The notes below the pieces were generated by a model that worked only from the letters and a program-made list of their open reading frames with translations, was not told the origin of the DNA and did not search any database. Below are positions 54,060 through 62,452 of a DNA stretch of 64,000 nucleotides, piece by piece. The position numbers and the translations under genes were made by a program. Within the stretch, counting starts at the first letter, position 1. Each line of letters opens with the position of its first letter. The stretch is from Pseudomonas sp. EpS/L25 (lineage in GTDB: Bacteria; Pseudomonadota; Gammaproteobacteria; Pseudomonadales; Pseudomonadaceae): positions 467,058-531,057 of the forward strand of contig NZ_LNUP01000015.1 in assembly GCF_001512295.1 (NCBI RefSeq). The letters run 5' to 3'.

Positions 54060-54640
54060 TGGAAGGCCGCGTGCTGGTCGGCGGAGAGGGTGTCGCTGGC
54101 CTGGCCATGGAGCGTGAGCAGGCTGCGGTCGCCCTGGGTCTCGCGGATTTCCACCTGCTCCACCAGAGCCCCGCCCTGGATGAGGATGCCGTCGAACACC
54201 TGCTTGAGCAGGGCGCCGCGCGGGGTCAGGCGCAGCTGCCAGTGACTGGCGTCGCCGCTCAGGGCCAGTTCGAAGTCTCGCGCCAGGCCGCTGCGATCGC
54301 CGCCGAGCACGGCGAGGAACAGCGCACTCTGGCGCGCGGCCAGGTCGCTGCCGGGCAGCGGCGTCCAGCCCGCGGGGGTCTGCTTGGCGATGGCGCCGGG
54401 GGTGATGCGATAGGTCTGTGCCAGGGGCTTTTCCAGCCGCCAGAGCAGGCCCAGGCCACGGGCCAGGATGAAGTGGCCGCTGCTGGTGAGCGGCTGCGGC
54501 AGGGCGCGCAGATAACGCTGCTGGACGAAGCTGCCTTCCACGGCGGCCGGGCGTGCCAGCTGGCTGGCCAGGTCGTCGAGGTCGAAGGCCTGGGCCAGGG
54601 GGGCGGCCAGGATGAATAGCAGAGCGATCAGTCGGTGCAT
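54056..54640 (-). CDS. apeL: LolA-like periplasmic lipid carrier (ApeL-type)
   Basis: The protein has 194 residues with a Sec signal (about 1-18, ending AQA-FD). The fold signature of outer-membrane lipoprotein carriers is seen in VEGSFVQQRYLRALPQPL, SSGHFILARGLGLLWRLEKP and the DGILIQGGALVEQVEI strand region. It probably shields the lipid pigment in the periplasm between the MMPL exporter and the outer membrane. It overlaps the thioesterase stop by 13 bp and the exporter by 4 bp. Confidence 0.85.
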   Translation of the reverse strand: MHRLIALLFILAAPLAQAFDLDDLASQLARPAAVEGSFVQQRYLRALPQPLTSSGHFILARGLGLLWRLEKPLAQTYRITPGAIAKQTPAGWTPLPGSDLAARQSALFLAVLGGDRSGLARDFELALSGDASHWQLRLTPRGALLKQVFDGILIQGGALVEQVEIRETQGDRSLLTLHGQASDTLSADQHAAFQ

Positions 54641-55062
54641 GCCAGGGCCCTCTCCACGGCGTCGATGAAGACCTGGGGCGAGGCCAGCTGCATCTCGCGG
54701 CTGGCGATGTCCACGGCCACCTGCACGGTGCTGGCGCGGGTCAGGCGCTCGCCGGTGGCGGCATCGCTGATCAGGTAGTTGAGCTTGAGGCGGTGCTCCC
54801 ACTCCACCAGATCGGCCCGCACGCGGACGCGCTGCTGGAACAGCAGCGGGCGGATGTAGCGAATCTGCAGGTCGATCACCGGCCAGCCGTAGCCGGAGTC
54901 GCGCATCCGCAGGTAGTTGTGGTCGAGGCGGTCGAGCAGGGCGCAGCGCGCCACCTCCAGGTACTTGACGTAATGGCCGTGCCAGGCGATTTCCATCATG
55001 TCGACGTCGTAGAAGGGGATCTGCATCTCCACCTCGACCTGCAGGACACCGGTCTTACGCAT
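54628..55062 (-). CDS. apeK: 4HBT-type acyl-ACP/CoA thioesterase (ApeK-type)
   Basis: The protein has 144 residues with a hotdog fold. QIPFYDVDMMEIAWHGHYVK is the 4HBT motif with the catalytic aspartate in YDVDMM, and the middle has VIDLQIRYIRPLLFQQRV. It hydrolyses an acyl thioester, here probably releasing or editing polyene or starter chains. The start at 55062 (MRKTGVLQVEVEM) overlaps the ammonia-lyase stop by 8 bp. Confidence 0.88.
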   Translation of the reverse strand: MRKTGVLQVEVEMQIPFYDVDMMEIAWHGHYVKYLEVARCALLDRLDHNYLRMRDSGYGWPVIDLQIRYIRPLLFQQRVRVRADLVEWEHRLKLNYLISDAATGERLTRASTVQVAVDIASREMQLASPQVFIDAVERALACTD

Positions 55063-56581
55063 AGAGCCTCCAGTGGCGGGCGCGGATCAGGATCAGGGCC
55101 TGGCGCAGCTCGGGCTCCAGGGCGCGGTCCTCGACCAGCGGCGGGAAGGTCTCGCCCAGCTCGGCATGCATGGCCGCCAAGGGGGCGGGTGGTTCGACAC
55201 CCTGGGCGCGGCGGAGCCAGACGCCCTGCTGGGCGGCCAGCAGGGTGGCGGCGGCGACCTGCTCGGTGAGTTCCAGCACGCGCAGGGCGTCGCGGGCGGC
55301 GATGGTGCCCATGCTGACCTTGTCCTGGTTATGGCACTCGGTGGAGCGGGAGAAGACACTGGCCGGCAGGGTGCCCTTGAGCGCCTCGGCGGTCCAGGCG
55401 CTGGCGCCGATCTGCACCGCCTTGAAGCCGTGGTTGAGCATGGCGCGTTCGGCGGGCGCGCCGGAGAGATTGCCCGGCAGGCCATGGTTGTAGCGGGCGT
55501 CCACCAGCAGGGCGAGCTGGCGGTCGAGCAGGTCGGCGACGTTGGCCACCAGGGTCTTGAGGCTGTCCATGGCGCAGGCGATATGGCCGCCATAGAAGTG
55601 GCCGCCATGCAGCACCCGCTCGTCCTCGGCGTCGATCAGCGGATTGTCGTTGGCGCTGTTGAGTTCGGTCTCGATGAACTGGCGCAGCCAGGGCAGGCTG
55701 TCGGCCAGGACCCCCAGCACATGGGGCGCGCAGCGCAGCGAATAGCGATCCTGCAGGCGATGTAGCGGCGCGGCCGGCCCCTCGGCCGCGAGGTCCGCGC
55801 GCAGCCAGGCGGCCACCTGGCCCTGGCCCGGATGCGGCTTGGCGGCGAACAGGCGCTGGTCGAAGTGCTCGGGATTGCCGGCCAGGGCCACCACGTTGAG
55901 CGCGGTGATGCGCGTGGCCAGGCGCAGCAGGTACTCGGCGCGGGCGAAGGCCAGGCAGGCCAGGCCGGTCATGACCGCGGTGCCGTTCATCAGCGCCAGG
56001 GCTTCCTTGGGGCGGAGCACCAGCGGCGTCCAGCCCAGCTCGGCATGGACATCGGCCGCTTCCCGCACCTCATCGCGCCAGCGCACCTGGCGCTCGCCGC
56101 AGAGGGCGGCAGCCACGTAGGACAGCGGGGTGAGATCGCCACTGGCGCCCACCGAACCCTCTTCGGGGATCAGCGGCAGGATGTCCTCACGGAGGAAGGC
56201 GGTGAGGCGTTCGAGCAATTCGACGCGCACCCCGGAGACGCCCTGGCACAGCGACTGCAACCGCGCCGCCAGTACCGCGCGGGTCGCTGCCGGGTCCAGG
56301 TGGCGACCCAGGCCGCAGCCGTGGAAGGTGTAGAGCTGGCGCGGCAGCGCCTCGACCTGGGCCAGGGGTACGGCGACCACGCAGGAATCGCCGTAGCCGG
56401 TGGTGATGCCATAGACCGAGCCCTCGCGGGCCAGCAGCGAATCGACGAAGAGTGCGCCGCGGGCGATGCCGTCGCGGAAGGGGGCGTCGTCCTGCAACGC
56501 GGCGGTGGCGCGGCCCCCGGCCAGGGCGACCAGGTCTTCGATGGCGAGGGCCTGGCTACCAAAGCGAACACTAGCGTTCAT
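55055..56581 (-). CDS. Aromatic amino acid ammonia-lyase (HAL/PAL/TAL family)
   Basis: The protein has 508 residues. It keeps the MIO-forming Ala146-Ser147-Gly148 in GSVGASGDLTPLSY, the catalytic tyrosine loop VYGITTGYG (56-64), NDNPLID and the EAHN-type C-terminal helix. Family members remove ammonia from His, Phe or Tyr. The substrate-selectivity pair in QLYTFHGCG reads Phe86-His87, which is neither the His-Leu of tyrosine lyases, the Phe-Leu of phenylalanine lyases nor the Ser-His of histidine lyases. No hut genes are near; lying between apeK and an acyltransferase, it most likely supplies cinnamate or coumarate for the aryl head. It overlaps both neighbours. Confidence 0.9.
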   Translation of the reverse strand: MNASVRFGSQALAIEDLVALAGGRATAALQDDAPFRDGIARGALFVDSLLAREGSVYGITTGYGDSCVVAVPLAQVEALPRQLYTFHGCGLGRHLDPAATRAVLAARLQSLCQGVSGVRVELLERLTAFLREDILPLIPEEGSVGASGDLTPLSYVAAALCGERQVRWRDEVREAADVHAELGWTPLVLRPKEALALMNGTAVMTGLACLAFARAEYLLRLATRITALNVVALAGNPEHFDQRLFAAKPHPGQGQVAAWLRADLAAEGPAAPLHRLQDRYSLRCAPHVLGVLADSLPWLRQFIETELNSANDNPLIDAEDERVLHGGHFYGGHIACAMDSLKTLVANVADLLDRQLALLVDARYNHGLPGNLSGAPAERAMLNHGFKAVQIGASAWTAEALKGTLPASVFSRSTECHNQDKVSMGTIAARDALRVLELTEQVAAATLLAAQQGVWLRRAQGVEPPAPLAAMHAELGETFPPLVEDRALEPELRQALILIRARHWRLYA

Positions 56582-57491
56582 CGCGACTCCAGAAGGGGTA
56601 GAAGTTGAACCACTGCCGCGGAGCTTTCAGGCAGTAGGCGGCGAGGCGCTCGGCATAGGCCTGGGCCAGGCCCTGGATGCCGGCGGCGCGTTCCTGGCGG
56701 CGCCAGGCGGGAATGGGGGCGAAGTCTTCCAGGTAGACGTGGTAGCCGTCGTCCTGGCGCAGGCAGAACAGCAGGTTGGTCGGGCAGTGCAACAGGTGCG
56801 CCAGCAGCCAGGGGCCCTGGGGGAAGGGCGCCGCGGCGCCGAGGAAGTCCACCGCCACGGTGCGGCCACCATGCAGCGGTACCCGGTCGCCGGCAATGGC
56901 CAGCCACTCGCCGCGCTCCAGGCGCTCGCTCAGCTGCAGCATCACCGCCGGGTCCAGCTCGCTGACCTGGATCAGCCGCAGGTCGCTGGCGCCGGCCTCT
57001 TCCAGCAGACGATTGAAGGCCTCGGCGTGACGGGTGTGCACCAGTACGTTGAGCCGTACCCGGCGCCCCAGCTGGGCCAGGGCGCGACAGACCTCCAGAT
57101 TGCCCAGGTGGGCGGTGACCAGGATCTCGCCGCGCGGCGCGTTCATCCGCGCGTGCACCTGGTCGTCGTCGTGCAGCTGCACCTGATCCAGGCCGAGGCG
57201 GCCGTTCCAGGCGTCGAGCTTGTCCAGCAGGGCCTCGGCGAAGGCCATGAACTGGGCATAGCCGCTGCGCCAGCTGGGACCCAGCTCGGGACGACCGCTC
57301 CAGGCGGCCAGGCGCTGCTGGTACTCCTGGATGCCGCGCCGGGCGCGCCCGCCGAACAGGAAGAAGTACAGCACGATCAGCCGCAGCAACGGGGCGATGG
57401 CACGCCGGCCCAGGTGCCGTGCCAGCCAGGCGGTGAGGCGCATCAGCAGCGGGCTGCCGCGCTCGCGCTGCTGCGCCCAGTGGCCGCTCAC
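56571..57491 (-). CDS. LpxL/HtrB-like acyltransferase (acyltransferase half of ApeJ)
   Basis: The protein has 306 residues, starting at a GTG (57491) inside a GTGA overlap with the glycosyltransferase stop. LpxL-type marks are an N-terminal hydrophobic helix (LLRLIVLYFFLFGG), the HX4E motif in TAHLGNLEVCRALA, and GDRVPLHGG. In many APE clusters ApeJ is one protein with glycosyltransferase and acyltransferase parts; here the two are separate genes. It probably acylates a sugar-lipid that anchors the polyene. It overlaps the ammonia-lyase start by 11 bp. Confidence 0.85.
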   Translation of the reverse strand: MSGHWAQQRERGSPLLMRLTAWLARHLGRRAIAPLLRLIVLYFFLFGGRARRGIQEYQQRLAAWSGRPELGPSWRSGYAQFMAFAEALLDKLDAWNGRLGLDQVQLHDDDQVHARMNAPRGEILVTAHLGNLEVCRALAQLGRRVRLNVLVHTRHAEAFNRLLEEAGASDLRLIQVSELDPAVMLQLSERLERGEWLAIAGDRVPLHGGRTVAVDFLGAAAPFPQGPWLLAHLLHCPTNLLFCLRQDDGYHVYLEDFAPIPAWRRQERAAGIQGLAQAYAERLAAYCLKAPRQWFNFYPFWSRDER

Positions 57492-58225
57492 GGGCGCACC
57501 CGGCGCCAGAGCAGGCGCGGCGCGCGCAGCAGCATGCCGAAGAACAGCCGGGTGTGCATGCGCGAGATCAGCACGTTGTCCTGCCAGAGGCGAAAGTGCG
57601 AACGGCCATCCAGCGGGTAATGCACCCGCGTCGGGCGCCAGCGCATGGGCTGCTCGCGCCAGGCCAGGCGCACCAGGATCTCGGGGTCGAAATCCATGCG
57701 CTTGCCCAGGCCGCCGGCCTGGATCACCGCCAGGGTCGGCGCCAGCGGATAGACGCGAAAACCGCACATGCTGTCGCGGATCTCGAGCGACAGGCTGTTG
57801 ATCCACACCCAGACGTGGGTGAGATAGCGGGCATAGAGCCGGCCCTTGGGCACCGAGTCGTCGAAGCGCGGATAGCCGCAGATCAGCGCCTCGGGATAGG
57901 CCCGGGCCTCGGCGAGAAAGGCTGACACATCAGCCAGGTCGTGCTGGCCGTCGGCGTCCACCTGCAGGGCATGGGTGAAGCCCAGCCGCTGCGCCTCGGC
58001 CAGCCCGGCCATCACCGCGCCGCCCTTGCCCTGGTTGAGCGGCAGGCGCAGCAGGTGGATGTCGGGCAGGGTCGCCAGCTCGTCCATCACCTGGGCGCAG
58101 GCCGGGCTGGAGGCGTCGTCCACCAGCACGCAGGGCAGGGCGCGCTGGCGCAGGGCCTCGACCACCAGCGGCAGGGCGTGTTCGTGGTCGAACACCGGGA
58201 TCACCGCGCAGGCGCGAAAGCTCAT
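57488..58225 (-). CDS. Family-2 glycosyltransferase (glycosyltransferase half of ApeJ)
   Basis: The protein has 245 residues. The GT-A fold is shown by CAVIPVFDHEHALPLVVEAL, NQGKGGAVMAGLAEA, the metal-binding DAD in LQVDADGQHDL, and a C-terminal hydrophobic tail (LFFGMLLRAPRLLW). The closest known theme is polyprenyl-phosphate or lipid glycosyltransferases of APE loci. It probably adds a sugar to the lipid anchor or head group. It overlaps apeH and the acyltransferase gene by 4 bp each. Confidence 0.87.
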   Translation of the reverse strand: MSFRACAVIPVFDHEHALPLVVEALRQRALPCVLVDDASSPACAQVMDELATLPDIHLLRLPLNQGKGGAVMAGLAEAQRLGFTHALQVDADGQHDLADVSAFLAEARAYPEALICGYPRFDDSVPKGRLYARYLTHVWVWINSLSLEIRDSMCGFRVYPLAPTLAVIQAGGLGKRMDFDPEILVRLAWREQPMRWRPTRVHYPLDGRSHFRLWQDNVLISRMHTRLFFGMLLRAPRLLWRRVRP

Positions 58226-59868
58226 GGCTGGCTCCCCTGGAGCAGGATGCGCCCGGAGGAGCAGGCCGCCTCGCCGCGGCGGAAGGCGAAGTGCAGCTTG
58301 CTGCGGCTGGCGTCGAAGTGGAAGCTGAGGGTGGTGCGATCACCCGGTCGCAGGAGCTGCTGGAACTTGAGCACCTCCAGGCCGGCGAAGTCCGCGGGCA
58401 GCTCCAGGTGCTGGCGGGCCAGGCGCTGGGCCCAGCCGACCTGCACCACGCCCGGTACCACCGGCACCCTGGGGAAATGACCGGAGAAGAAGGCCAGGTC
58501 GGGGGCGATCTCCAGCTCCAGGCGCCAGCCGTCTGGGGTCCGCTCGACGCTCAGCGGCTCGATGTCCACCGGCCGGGGCTGGGCCAGCCGCCGCTCCACC
58601 TCGGCCTGGGCCAGCTTGCCCTGGGCGCTGTAGGGCAGTGCCAGCAGCAGGCGCCAGCGGCGCGGCAGGGCGATGGCTTCGCAATGGCCGACCAGGTGTT
58701 CGCGCAACTCGGCCACCAGGGCGCGGCGACCGCCATTGCGCAGCTGGTGCAGGCCGTGCTCGCTCAGGGCGACCAGGGCGCCGAGCAGGGCGCGACCCTG
58801 CTGCACCACGCCCAGGCGGACGTCGGCGACGGCGGGATGGTCGAGCAGGCGCGCTTCCAGTGCCGGCAGGGCGATGCGTTTCTCTTCCAGCTTGACGATG
58901 CGATCCAGCCGGCCGAGCAATTCGAAGCGGCCGTCGCCCAGCAGGTGCACGCCGTCCATGGTCTGCTCGCGCAGGCCCACGGGCAGGTAGGGCGAGCTCA
59001 GCCAGAGGGCGCCGTCGGCGTCCTGGCCCAGCTCGATGTCGGCGAAGGCCTGCCAGGGCTGGGGCCCCTGTCGCCAGGCGATGCCGCCGGTCTCGGAGCT
59101 GCCGTAGACCTCGGTGGGGAACTGGCCGAAGCGGGCCTGGCAGGCGTTGGCCGCCGCTGCCGGCAGCACGCCGCCGGAGGAAAACACCCGTACCACCTGG
59201 CCGAGGATGGCGTCGTCGAGATTCTCGCCCAGGCGCTTGAGCAGCGCCGGGCTGCTGATCCACACCGCGCGCTGGCCTTGGCGCAGCAAGGCGGCGGTTT
59301 CGCGCTGCAATTCCTCGGTGAAGGGCAGCGCTTGGCGGGCGAAAGGGCGACCGGCGCAGAGCGGCCAGAGCACGCGGAACAGCAGGCCGTAGATGTGCTG
59401 GGTGGAGACGCTACCGAGGACGGTCGCATCCCCCAGGGACGCGCCCCAGAGGCATTCCAGGGCGGCGACCTCGTTGGCCAGCTGGAACAGCCGCTTGGCG
59501 ATGGGCTTGGGTTCGCCACTGGAGCCCGAGGTGCTCAGGGTCAGCAGCGATGTCTGCAGATCGAGCAGGGCGGGCGTCAGGGGCTCGGCAGCGGTCCAGC
59601 CATCGAGGTCGTCCAACCAGGCGTCCAGCGTCGGCGCCAGGCGCGCGCGGGTGGCGGGCTGGTCGTCGGCCGGCAGCAGCACCTCGATCCCGGCGCGCCA
59701 GGCGCCGAACAGGGCGCAGGCCAGGTCTTCGGCATCGCTCAGATGCAGGGCCAGGCGCTTGAGGCCGGCGCCCTGGAAGGCGGCCGCCAGCTGCAGGGCG
59801 CGCCGCTGGAGGGTGGCGTCCAGGGGGCTCGTGGCGCCGAGCAGCTCGGCCAGGGGGGTGAAACTCAT
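58222..59868 (-). CDS. apeH: AMP-dependent ligase fused to an ApeI-like dehydratase domain
   Basis: The protein has 548 residues. The adenylating part (about 1-440) has the phosphate loop TLSTSGSSGEPKPIAKR, EVYGSSETGGIAWR and DGRFELLGRLDRIVKLEEKR, as expected for ApeH, which activates the aryl acid and loads it on ACP. The last about 100 residues are a hotdog domain with FSGHFPRVPVVPGVVQVGWA, the ApeI/FabA-like dehydratase motif with its histidine. In several known clusters H and I are separate genes; here they are one. The start at 59868 has GGAGGCAA upstream and overlaps the next gene by 4 bp. Confidence 0.9.
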   Translation of the reverse strand: MSFTPLAELLGATSPLDATLQRRALQLAAAFQGAGLKRLALHLSDAEDLACALFGAWRAGIEVLLPADDQPATRARLAPTLDAWLDDLDGWTAAEPLTPALLDLQTSLLTLSTSGSSGEPKPIAKRLFQLANEVAALECLWGASLGDATVLGSVSTQHIYGLLFRVLWPLCAGRPFARQALPFTEELQRETAALLRQGQRAVWISSPALLKRLGENLDDAILGQVVRVFSSGGVLPAAAANACQARFGQFPTEVYGSSETGGIAWRQGPQPWQAFADIELGQDADGALWLSSPYLPVGLREQTMDGVHLLGDGRFELLGRLDRIVKLEEKRIALPALEARLLDHPAVADVRLGVVQQGRALLGALVALSEHGLHQLRNGGRRALVAELREHLVGHCEAIALPRRWRLLLALPYSAQGKLAQAEVERRLAQPRPVDIEPLSVERTPDGWRLELEIAPDLAFFSGHFPRVPVVPGVVQVGWAQRLARQHLELPADFAGLEVLKFQQLLRPGDRTTLSFHFDASRSKLHFAFRRGEAACSSGRILLQGSQP

Positions 59869-60437
59869 GATTGCCTCCGCACGCGCTGGCGGATCAGCCA
59901 TTCACCGGCGAACAGCAGGCCCATCAGCACGTAGGCGATGACGCCGGTGTAGAGGGTCCACCAGGCCAACGGTGCCCAGAGCGCCAGGGCGGCGGCGGTC
60001 AGGGCATTGAACAGGAAGAACAGGCACCAGACCTGGGTCACCCGGCGGGTGTAGCGCACTGCCCGTGGCGGCAGCTCGGGTTCGCGCAGCCGCGCCAGGC
60101 GCTCGATCACCGGCTGGCCATGGACCAGGCTCAGGCCGAACACCGCCAGCAGGAAGAGGCTGAGCAGCACCGGATACCAGCGCAGCAGCACGGCGGCCTC
60201 GCTCAGCGCCAGCAGCAGGCAGAAGCCGAGGGCGACCAGGGCCGTGCCGCGCTGCAGGGCGCTGGCACAGGGTTGCAGCAGGCGCAGGCACCAGAGCGTG
60301 CCGAGGGCGGCAGCGAACAGCCGTGGCGAGAGGTGCTGCAGGCCGAAGTAGACGGCGAAGGGGTAGGCCAGGCCGAGCAGGAGCAGCAGGGCACCGGCGA
60401 GCAGGCCCAGGGGGGAGCGGGAAGGCAGCGCACTCAT
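59865..60437 (-). CDS. apeG: COG4648-type membrane protein (ApeG-type)
   Basis: The protein has 190 residues with about five to six membrane helices (LLAGALLLLLGLAYPFAVYF, TALVALGFCLLLALSEAAVLL, VWCLFFLFNALTAAALALW, YTGVIAYVLMGLLFAGEW). It resembles the conserved ApeG membrane protein of APE loci, whose function is not established. It lies ten bases after the second ACP gene and overlaps apeH by 4 bp. Confidence 0.82.
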   Translation of the reverse strand: MSALPSRSPLGLLAGALLLLLGLAYPFAVYFGLQHLSPRLFAAALGTLWCLRLLQPCASALQRGTALVALGFCLLLALSEAAVLLRWYPVLLSLFLLAVFGLSLVHGQPVIERLARLREPELPPRAVRYTRRVTQVWCLFFLFNALTAAALALWAPLAWWTLYTGVIAYVLMGLLFAGEWLIRQRVRRQS

Positions 60438-60447
60438 AAGTGGCGGA

Positions 60448-60702
60448 TCAGGCTTCCGCTTGGCTGATGCGATGGACCGCCTCGACCACGTCGCCCACGG
60501 TGCGCACCTGGCGGAACTGCTCGGCGGCGATCTTGTGGCCGGTCTGGCGACGCAGGTGGTCGATCAGGTCGACGGCGTCGATGCTGTCGATCTCCAGGTC
60601 CTCGTAGAGGTTGGCCTCCAGGGTCACCCGCTCGGGCTCCAGCTCGAAGAGTTCGACCAGGGCGTTGCGCAGGGTGTCGAAGATGGCTTCACGGCTTTGC
60701 AT
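60448..60702 (-). CDS. apeF: Acyl carrier protein of the APE cluster (second ACP)
   Basis: The protein has 84 residues. The phosphopantetheine attachment site is Ser40 in EDLEIDSIDAVDLIDHL. The helix pattern and acidic charge match ACP. In APE synthesis two ACPs carry the starter and growing chain. It lies 10 bp after the first ACP gene and 10 bp before apeG. Assignment to apeF versus apeE rests on gene order only. Confidence 0.92.
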   Translation of the reverse strand: MQSREAIFDTLRNALVELFELEPERVTLEANLYEDLEIDSIDAVDLIDHLRRQTGHKIAAEQFRQVRTVGDVVEAVHRISQAEA

Positions 60703-60712
60703 GGCGATCTCC

Positions 60713-60973
60713 TCAGGCGGCGCGCTGGGCGGCGACGAAGGCCGCGAGGGCGTTGACGTTGGCGAAATGGGTGCGGGTGTCCTTGGCTTCGGCGTCGATG
60801 CGGATGCCGTAGCGCTTCTGGATCGCCAGGCCCAGCTCCAGGGCGTCCACCGAATCCAGGCCCAGGCCTTCGCCGAACAGGGTCTGGTCGTCGCCGATGT
60901 CGTCGACGGTGACGTCCTCGAGGCCGAGCGCCTCGATGATCAGGCTCTTGAGCTCGCGGTTGAGGTCAGTCAT
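60713..60973 (-). CDS. apeE: Acyl carrier protein of the APE cluster (first ACP)
   Basis: The protein has 86 residues. The 4'-phosphopantetheine serine is Ser41 in EGLGLDSVDALELGLAI. It has the usual four-helix ACP length and an acidic surface. It overlaps the acyltransferase gene stop by 8 bp and is followed after 10 bp by the second ACP. The two ACPs differ around the serine (LGLDSVDALEL versus LEIDSIDAVDL), which suggests distinct partners. Confidence 0.92.
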   Translation of the reverse strand: MTDLNRELKSLIIEALGLEDVTVDDIGDDQTLFGEGLGLDSVDALELGLAIQKRYGIRIDAEAKDTRTHFANVNALAAFVAAQRAA

Positions 60974-61733
60974 GGTTGCCGGTTTCCTTCAGGTAGAGCT
61001 GGTGCAGCTGGTCGTTGAGTTCACGCGACGCCAGCGGCAGCGGCCGCCCGGCGAAGGTGGTGGGGTCTATGTCGGCGCCGACTTCCAATTGGAAATCGAA
61101 ACGCCGGGACGGAATGCGGTACCAGGGTGTGGCCTTGGTCAGGGTGCTGGGCACTACGCGGATGATCACCGGGGTGATGCAGCGGGCGCCGCGCAGGGCG
61201 ATGGCCGCGGCGCCCCGATGGAAGCGTGGCGGCTCGCCCGGCGTGGTGCGGGTGCCTTCGGGGAAGACGATCAGCGTCTGGCCGTCGCGCAGGGAATCGG
61301 CGGCGGCATCGAGCATCTCGGCGCTGCCGTCGTTGCTGATGTAGCCGGCGGCCTGGATCTGCCGCTTGAGATAGGGGTTCTGCCAGAGGCCTTGCTTGAC
61401 CACGCAATTGGCGTCGGGCACCAGGCCGATGAGCACCACCACATCGATCAGCGACGGGTGGTTGGCGATGATCAGCTGGCCCGGACGACCCAGGCGCTCG
61501 CGGCCCTGGATGCGCAGGTTCATCACCCGGGTCAGCACCATGAAGGCGACGAAGGAACGGAACAGCCAGGCATTGGCCCGGCGGGCGCGCTGACGGCGCC
61601 GCAGCCGAGCGCCCGGCAGCGCCAGCAGGACGGGCAGGATCAGCAGGCGGAAGACCAGCGCGCCGCAGCCGAACACCACGAAGTTGAGCCCCGTGGCCAG
61701 CAGGCGGTAGGCATAGTCCAGCCGGCCGATCAT
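60966..61733 (-). CDS. apeD: Lysophospholipid acyltransferase-like protein (ApeD-type)
   Basis: The protein has 255 residues. An N-terminal hydrophobic region (TGLNFVVFGCGALVFRLLIL) is followed by the PlsC-type catalytic HX4D in IANHPSLIDVVVLIG and the FPEGTRTTPGEP motif. It uses an acyl donor, perhaps polyene-ACP, to acylate a glycerol- or sugar-lipid on the cytoplasmic face. The start at 61733 overlaps the apeC-like stop by 4 bp (ATGA); the open frame upstream is antisense noise. Confidence 0.88.
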   Translation of the reverse strand: MIGRLDYAYRLLATGLNFVVFGCGALVFRLLILPVLLALPGARLRRRQRARRANAWLFRSFVAFMVLTRVMNLRIQGRERLGRPGQLIIANHPSLIDVVVLIGLVPDANCVVKQGLWQNPYLKRQIQAAGYISNDGSAEMLDAAADSLRDGQTLIVFPEGTRTTPGEPPRFHRGAAAIALRGARCITPVIIRVVPSTLTKATPWYRIPSRRFDFQLEVGADIDPTTFAGRPLPLASRELNDQLHQLYLKETGNHD

Positions 61734-62452
61734 CCGCGCGCCTCCGCCTGCCAGTGCCAGGCGCGTCCGGCGTAGGCGTGGTGCAGGGCGCCGTGGGTCT
61801 CGAGCAGGCGGAGCAATTCCAAGGCATGGGGCCAGGTGCTGGTCGTGGCCTCGGCCGGCGCCGGCGCGCCCCTCAGGACGCAGGTGCTGCCGGGGGTGAG
61901 CAGCAGGCCGACGGCATAGGGAAAGGGCACGTCGTCGATCTGCGGCGCATAGAGGGTCGGCGGAGCTTCCTCGGCGATCACCACCAGCACCCCGGTGGCG
62001 CCTTCGGCGAGCAGGGTGCAGGCTTCCAGCACCGCGTGTTCGAGGCCGTCGCGGCCGGTGGCCAGGGCGTTCATCTCGCTGTGATCGCCCCGCAGGATCG
62101 ACCACTGGCCGATGATGGCGTTGTGCACCGAGAGACTGAATTGCGTGGGGGAGAGCGGTTCGCCGCGGGCCAGTTCCTGGAGAATGGCCAGGGTACGCGG
62201 CGTTTCACCGTGGCGCGAGGCGAAGATCAGCGGCAGCGGCGCGCCATGGGCGTCGGCCAGCGGCCAGGCCACCTGGAAGGTCATGCGCGCCAGCCGGCTC
62301 AGGCGACGGCGCTGCATGGCCGGCAGGAAGCTGGCGTCGGGCTGGCTGCCATCGTCCGCCGGACGCCAGGGCGCGGCGCACCACTGCCGCCAGGCGTCCT
62401 GGTCGATGAGACCAGGCGCCCAGGCGCGCCAATCGCTGATCTGGAAGTGCAT
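61730..62452 (-). CDS. apeC: Beta-ketoacyl synthase-like chain-length factor (ApeC-type)
   Basis: The protein has 240 residues from the ATG at 62452, which matches the family start MHFQISDWRAWAPGL; an in-frame ATG at 62497 is an alternative. It is a thiolase-fold protein shorter than KS enzymes, with LPLIFASRHGETPRTLAIL and QFSLSVHNAIIGQWSIL; no active-site cysteine like that of ApeO is seen. In known APE systems ApeC forms a heterodimer with ApeO and sets chain length. It is the first gene of the operon, behind the promoter at 62537-62565. Confidence 0.87.
   Translation of the reverse strand: MHFQISDWRAWAPGLIDQDAWRQWCAAPWRPADDGSQPDASFLPAMQRRRLSRLARMTFQVAWPLADAHGAPLPLIFASRHGETPRTLAILQELARGEPLSPTQFSLSVHNAIIGQWSILRGDHSEMNALATGRDGLEHAVLEACTLLAEGATGVLVVIAEEAPPTLYAPQIDDVPFPYAVGLLLTPGSTCVLRGAPAPAEATTSTWPHALELLRLLETHGALHHAYAGRAWHWQAEARG

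Noticed and set aside
55055-56581. Histidine ammonia-lyase of a hut pathway
   Set aside because: No urocanase, imidazolonepropionase or hut regulator gene is nearby, and the selectivity pair differs from HAL.
46402-62452. Dialkylresorcinol or flexirubin cluster
   Set aside because: No darA/darB-like genes are present in the window. The gene set is the APE core, so only an aryl polyene product is proposed.
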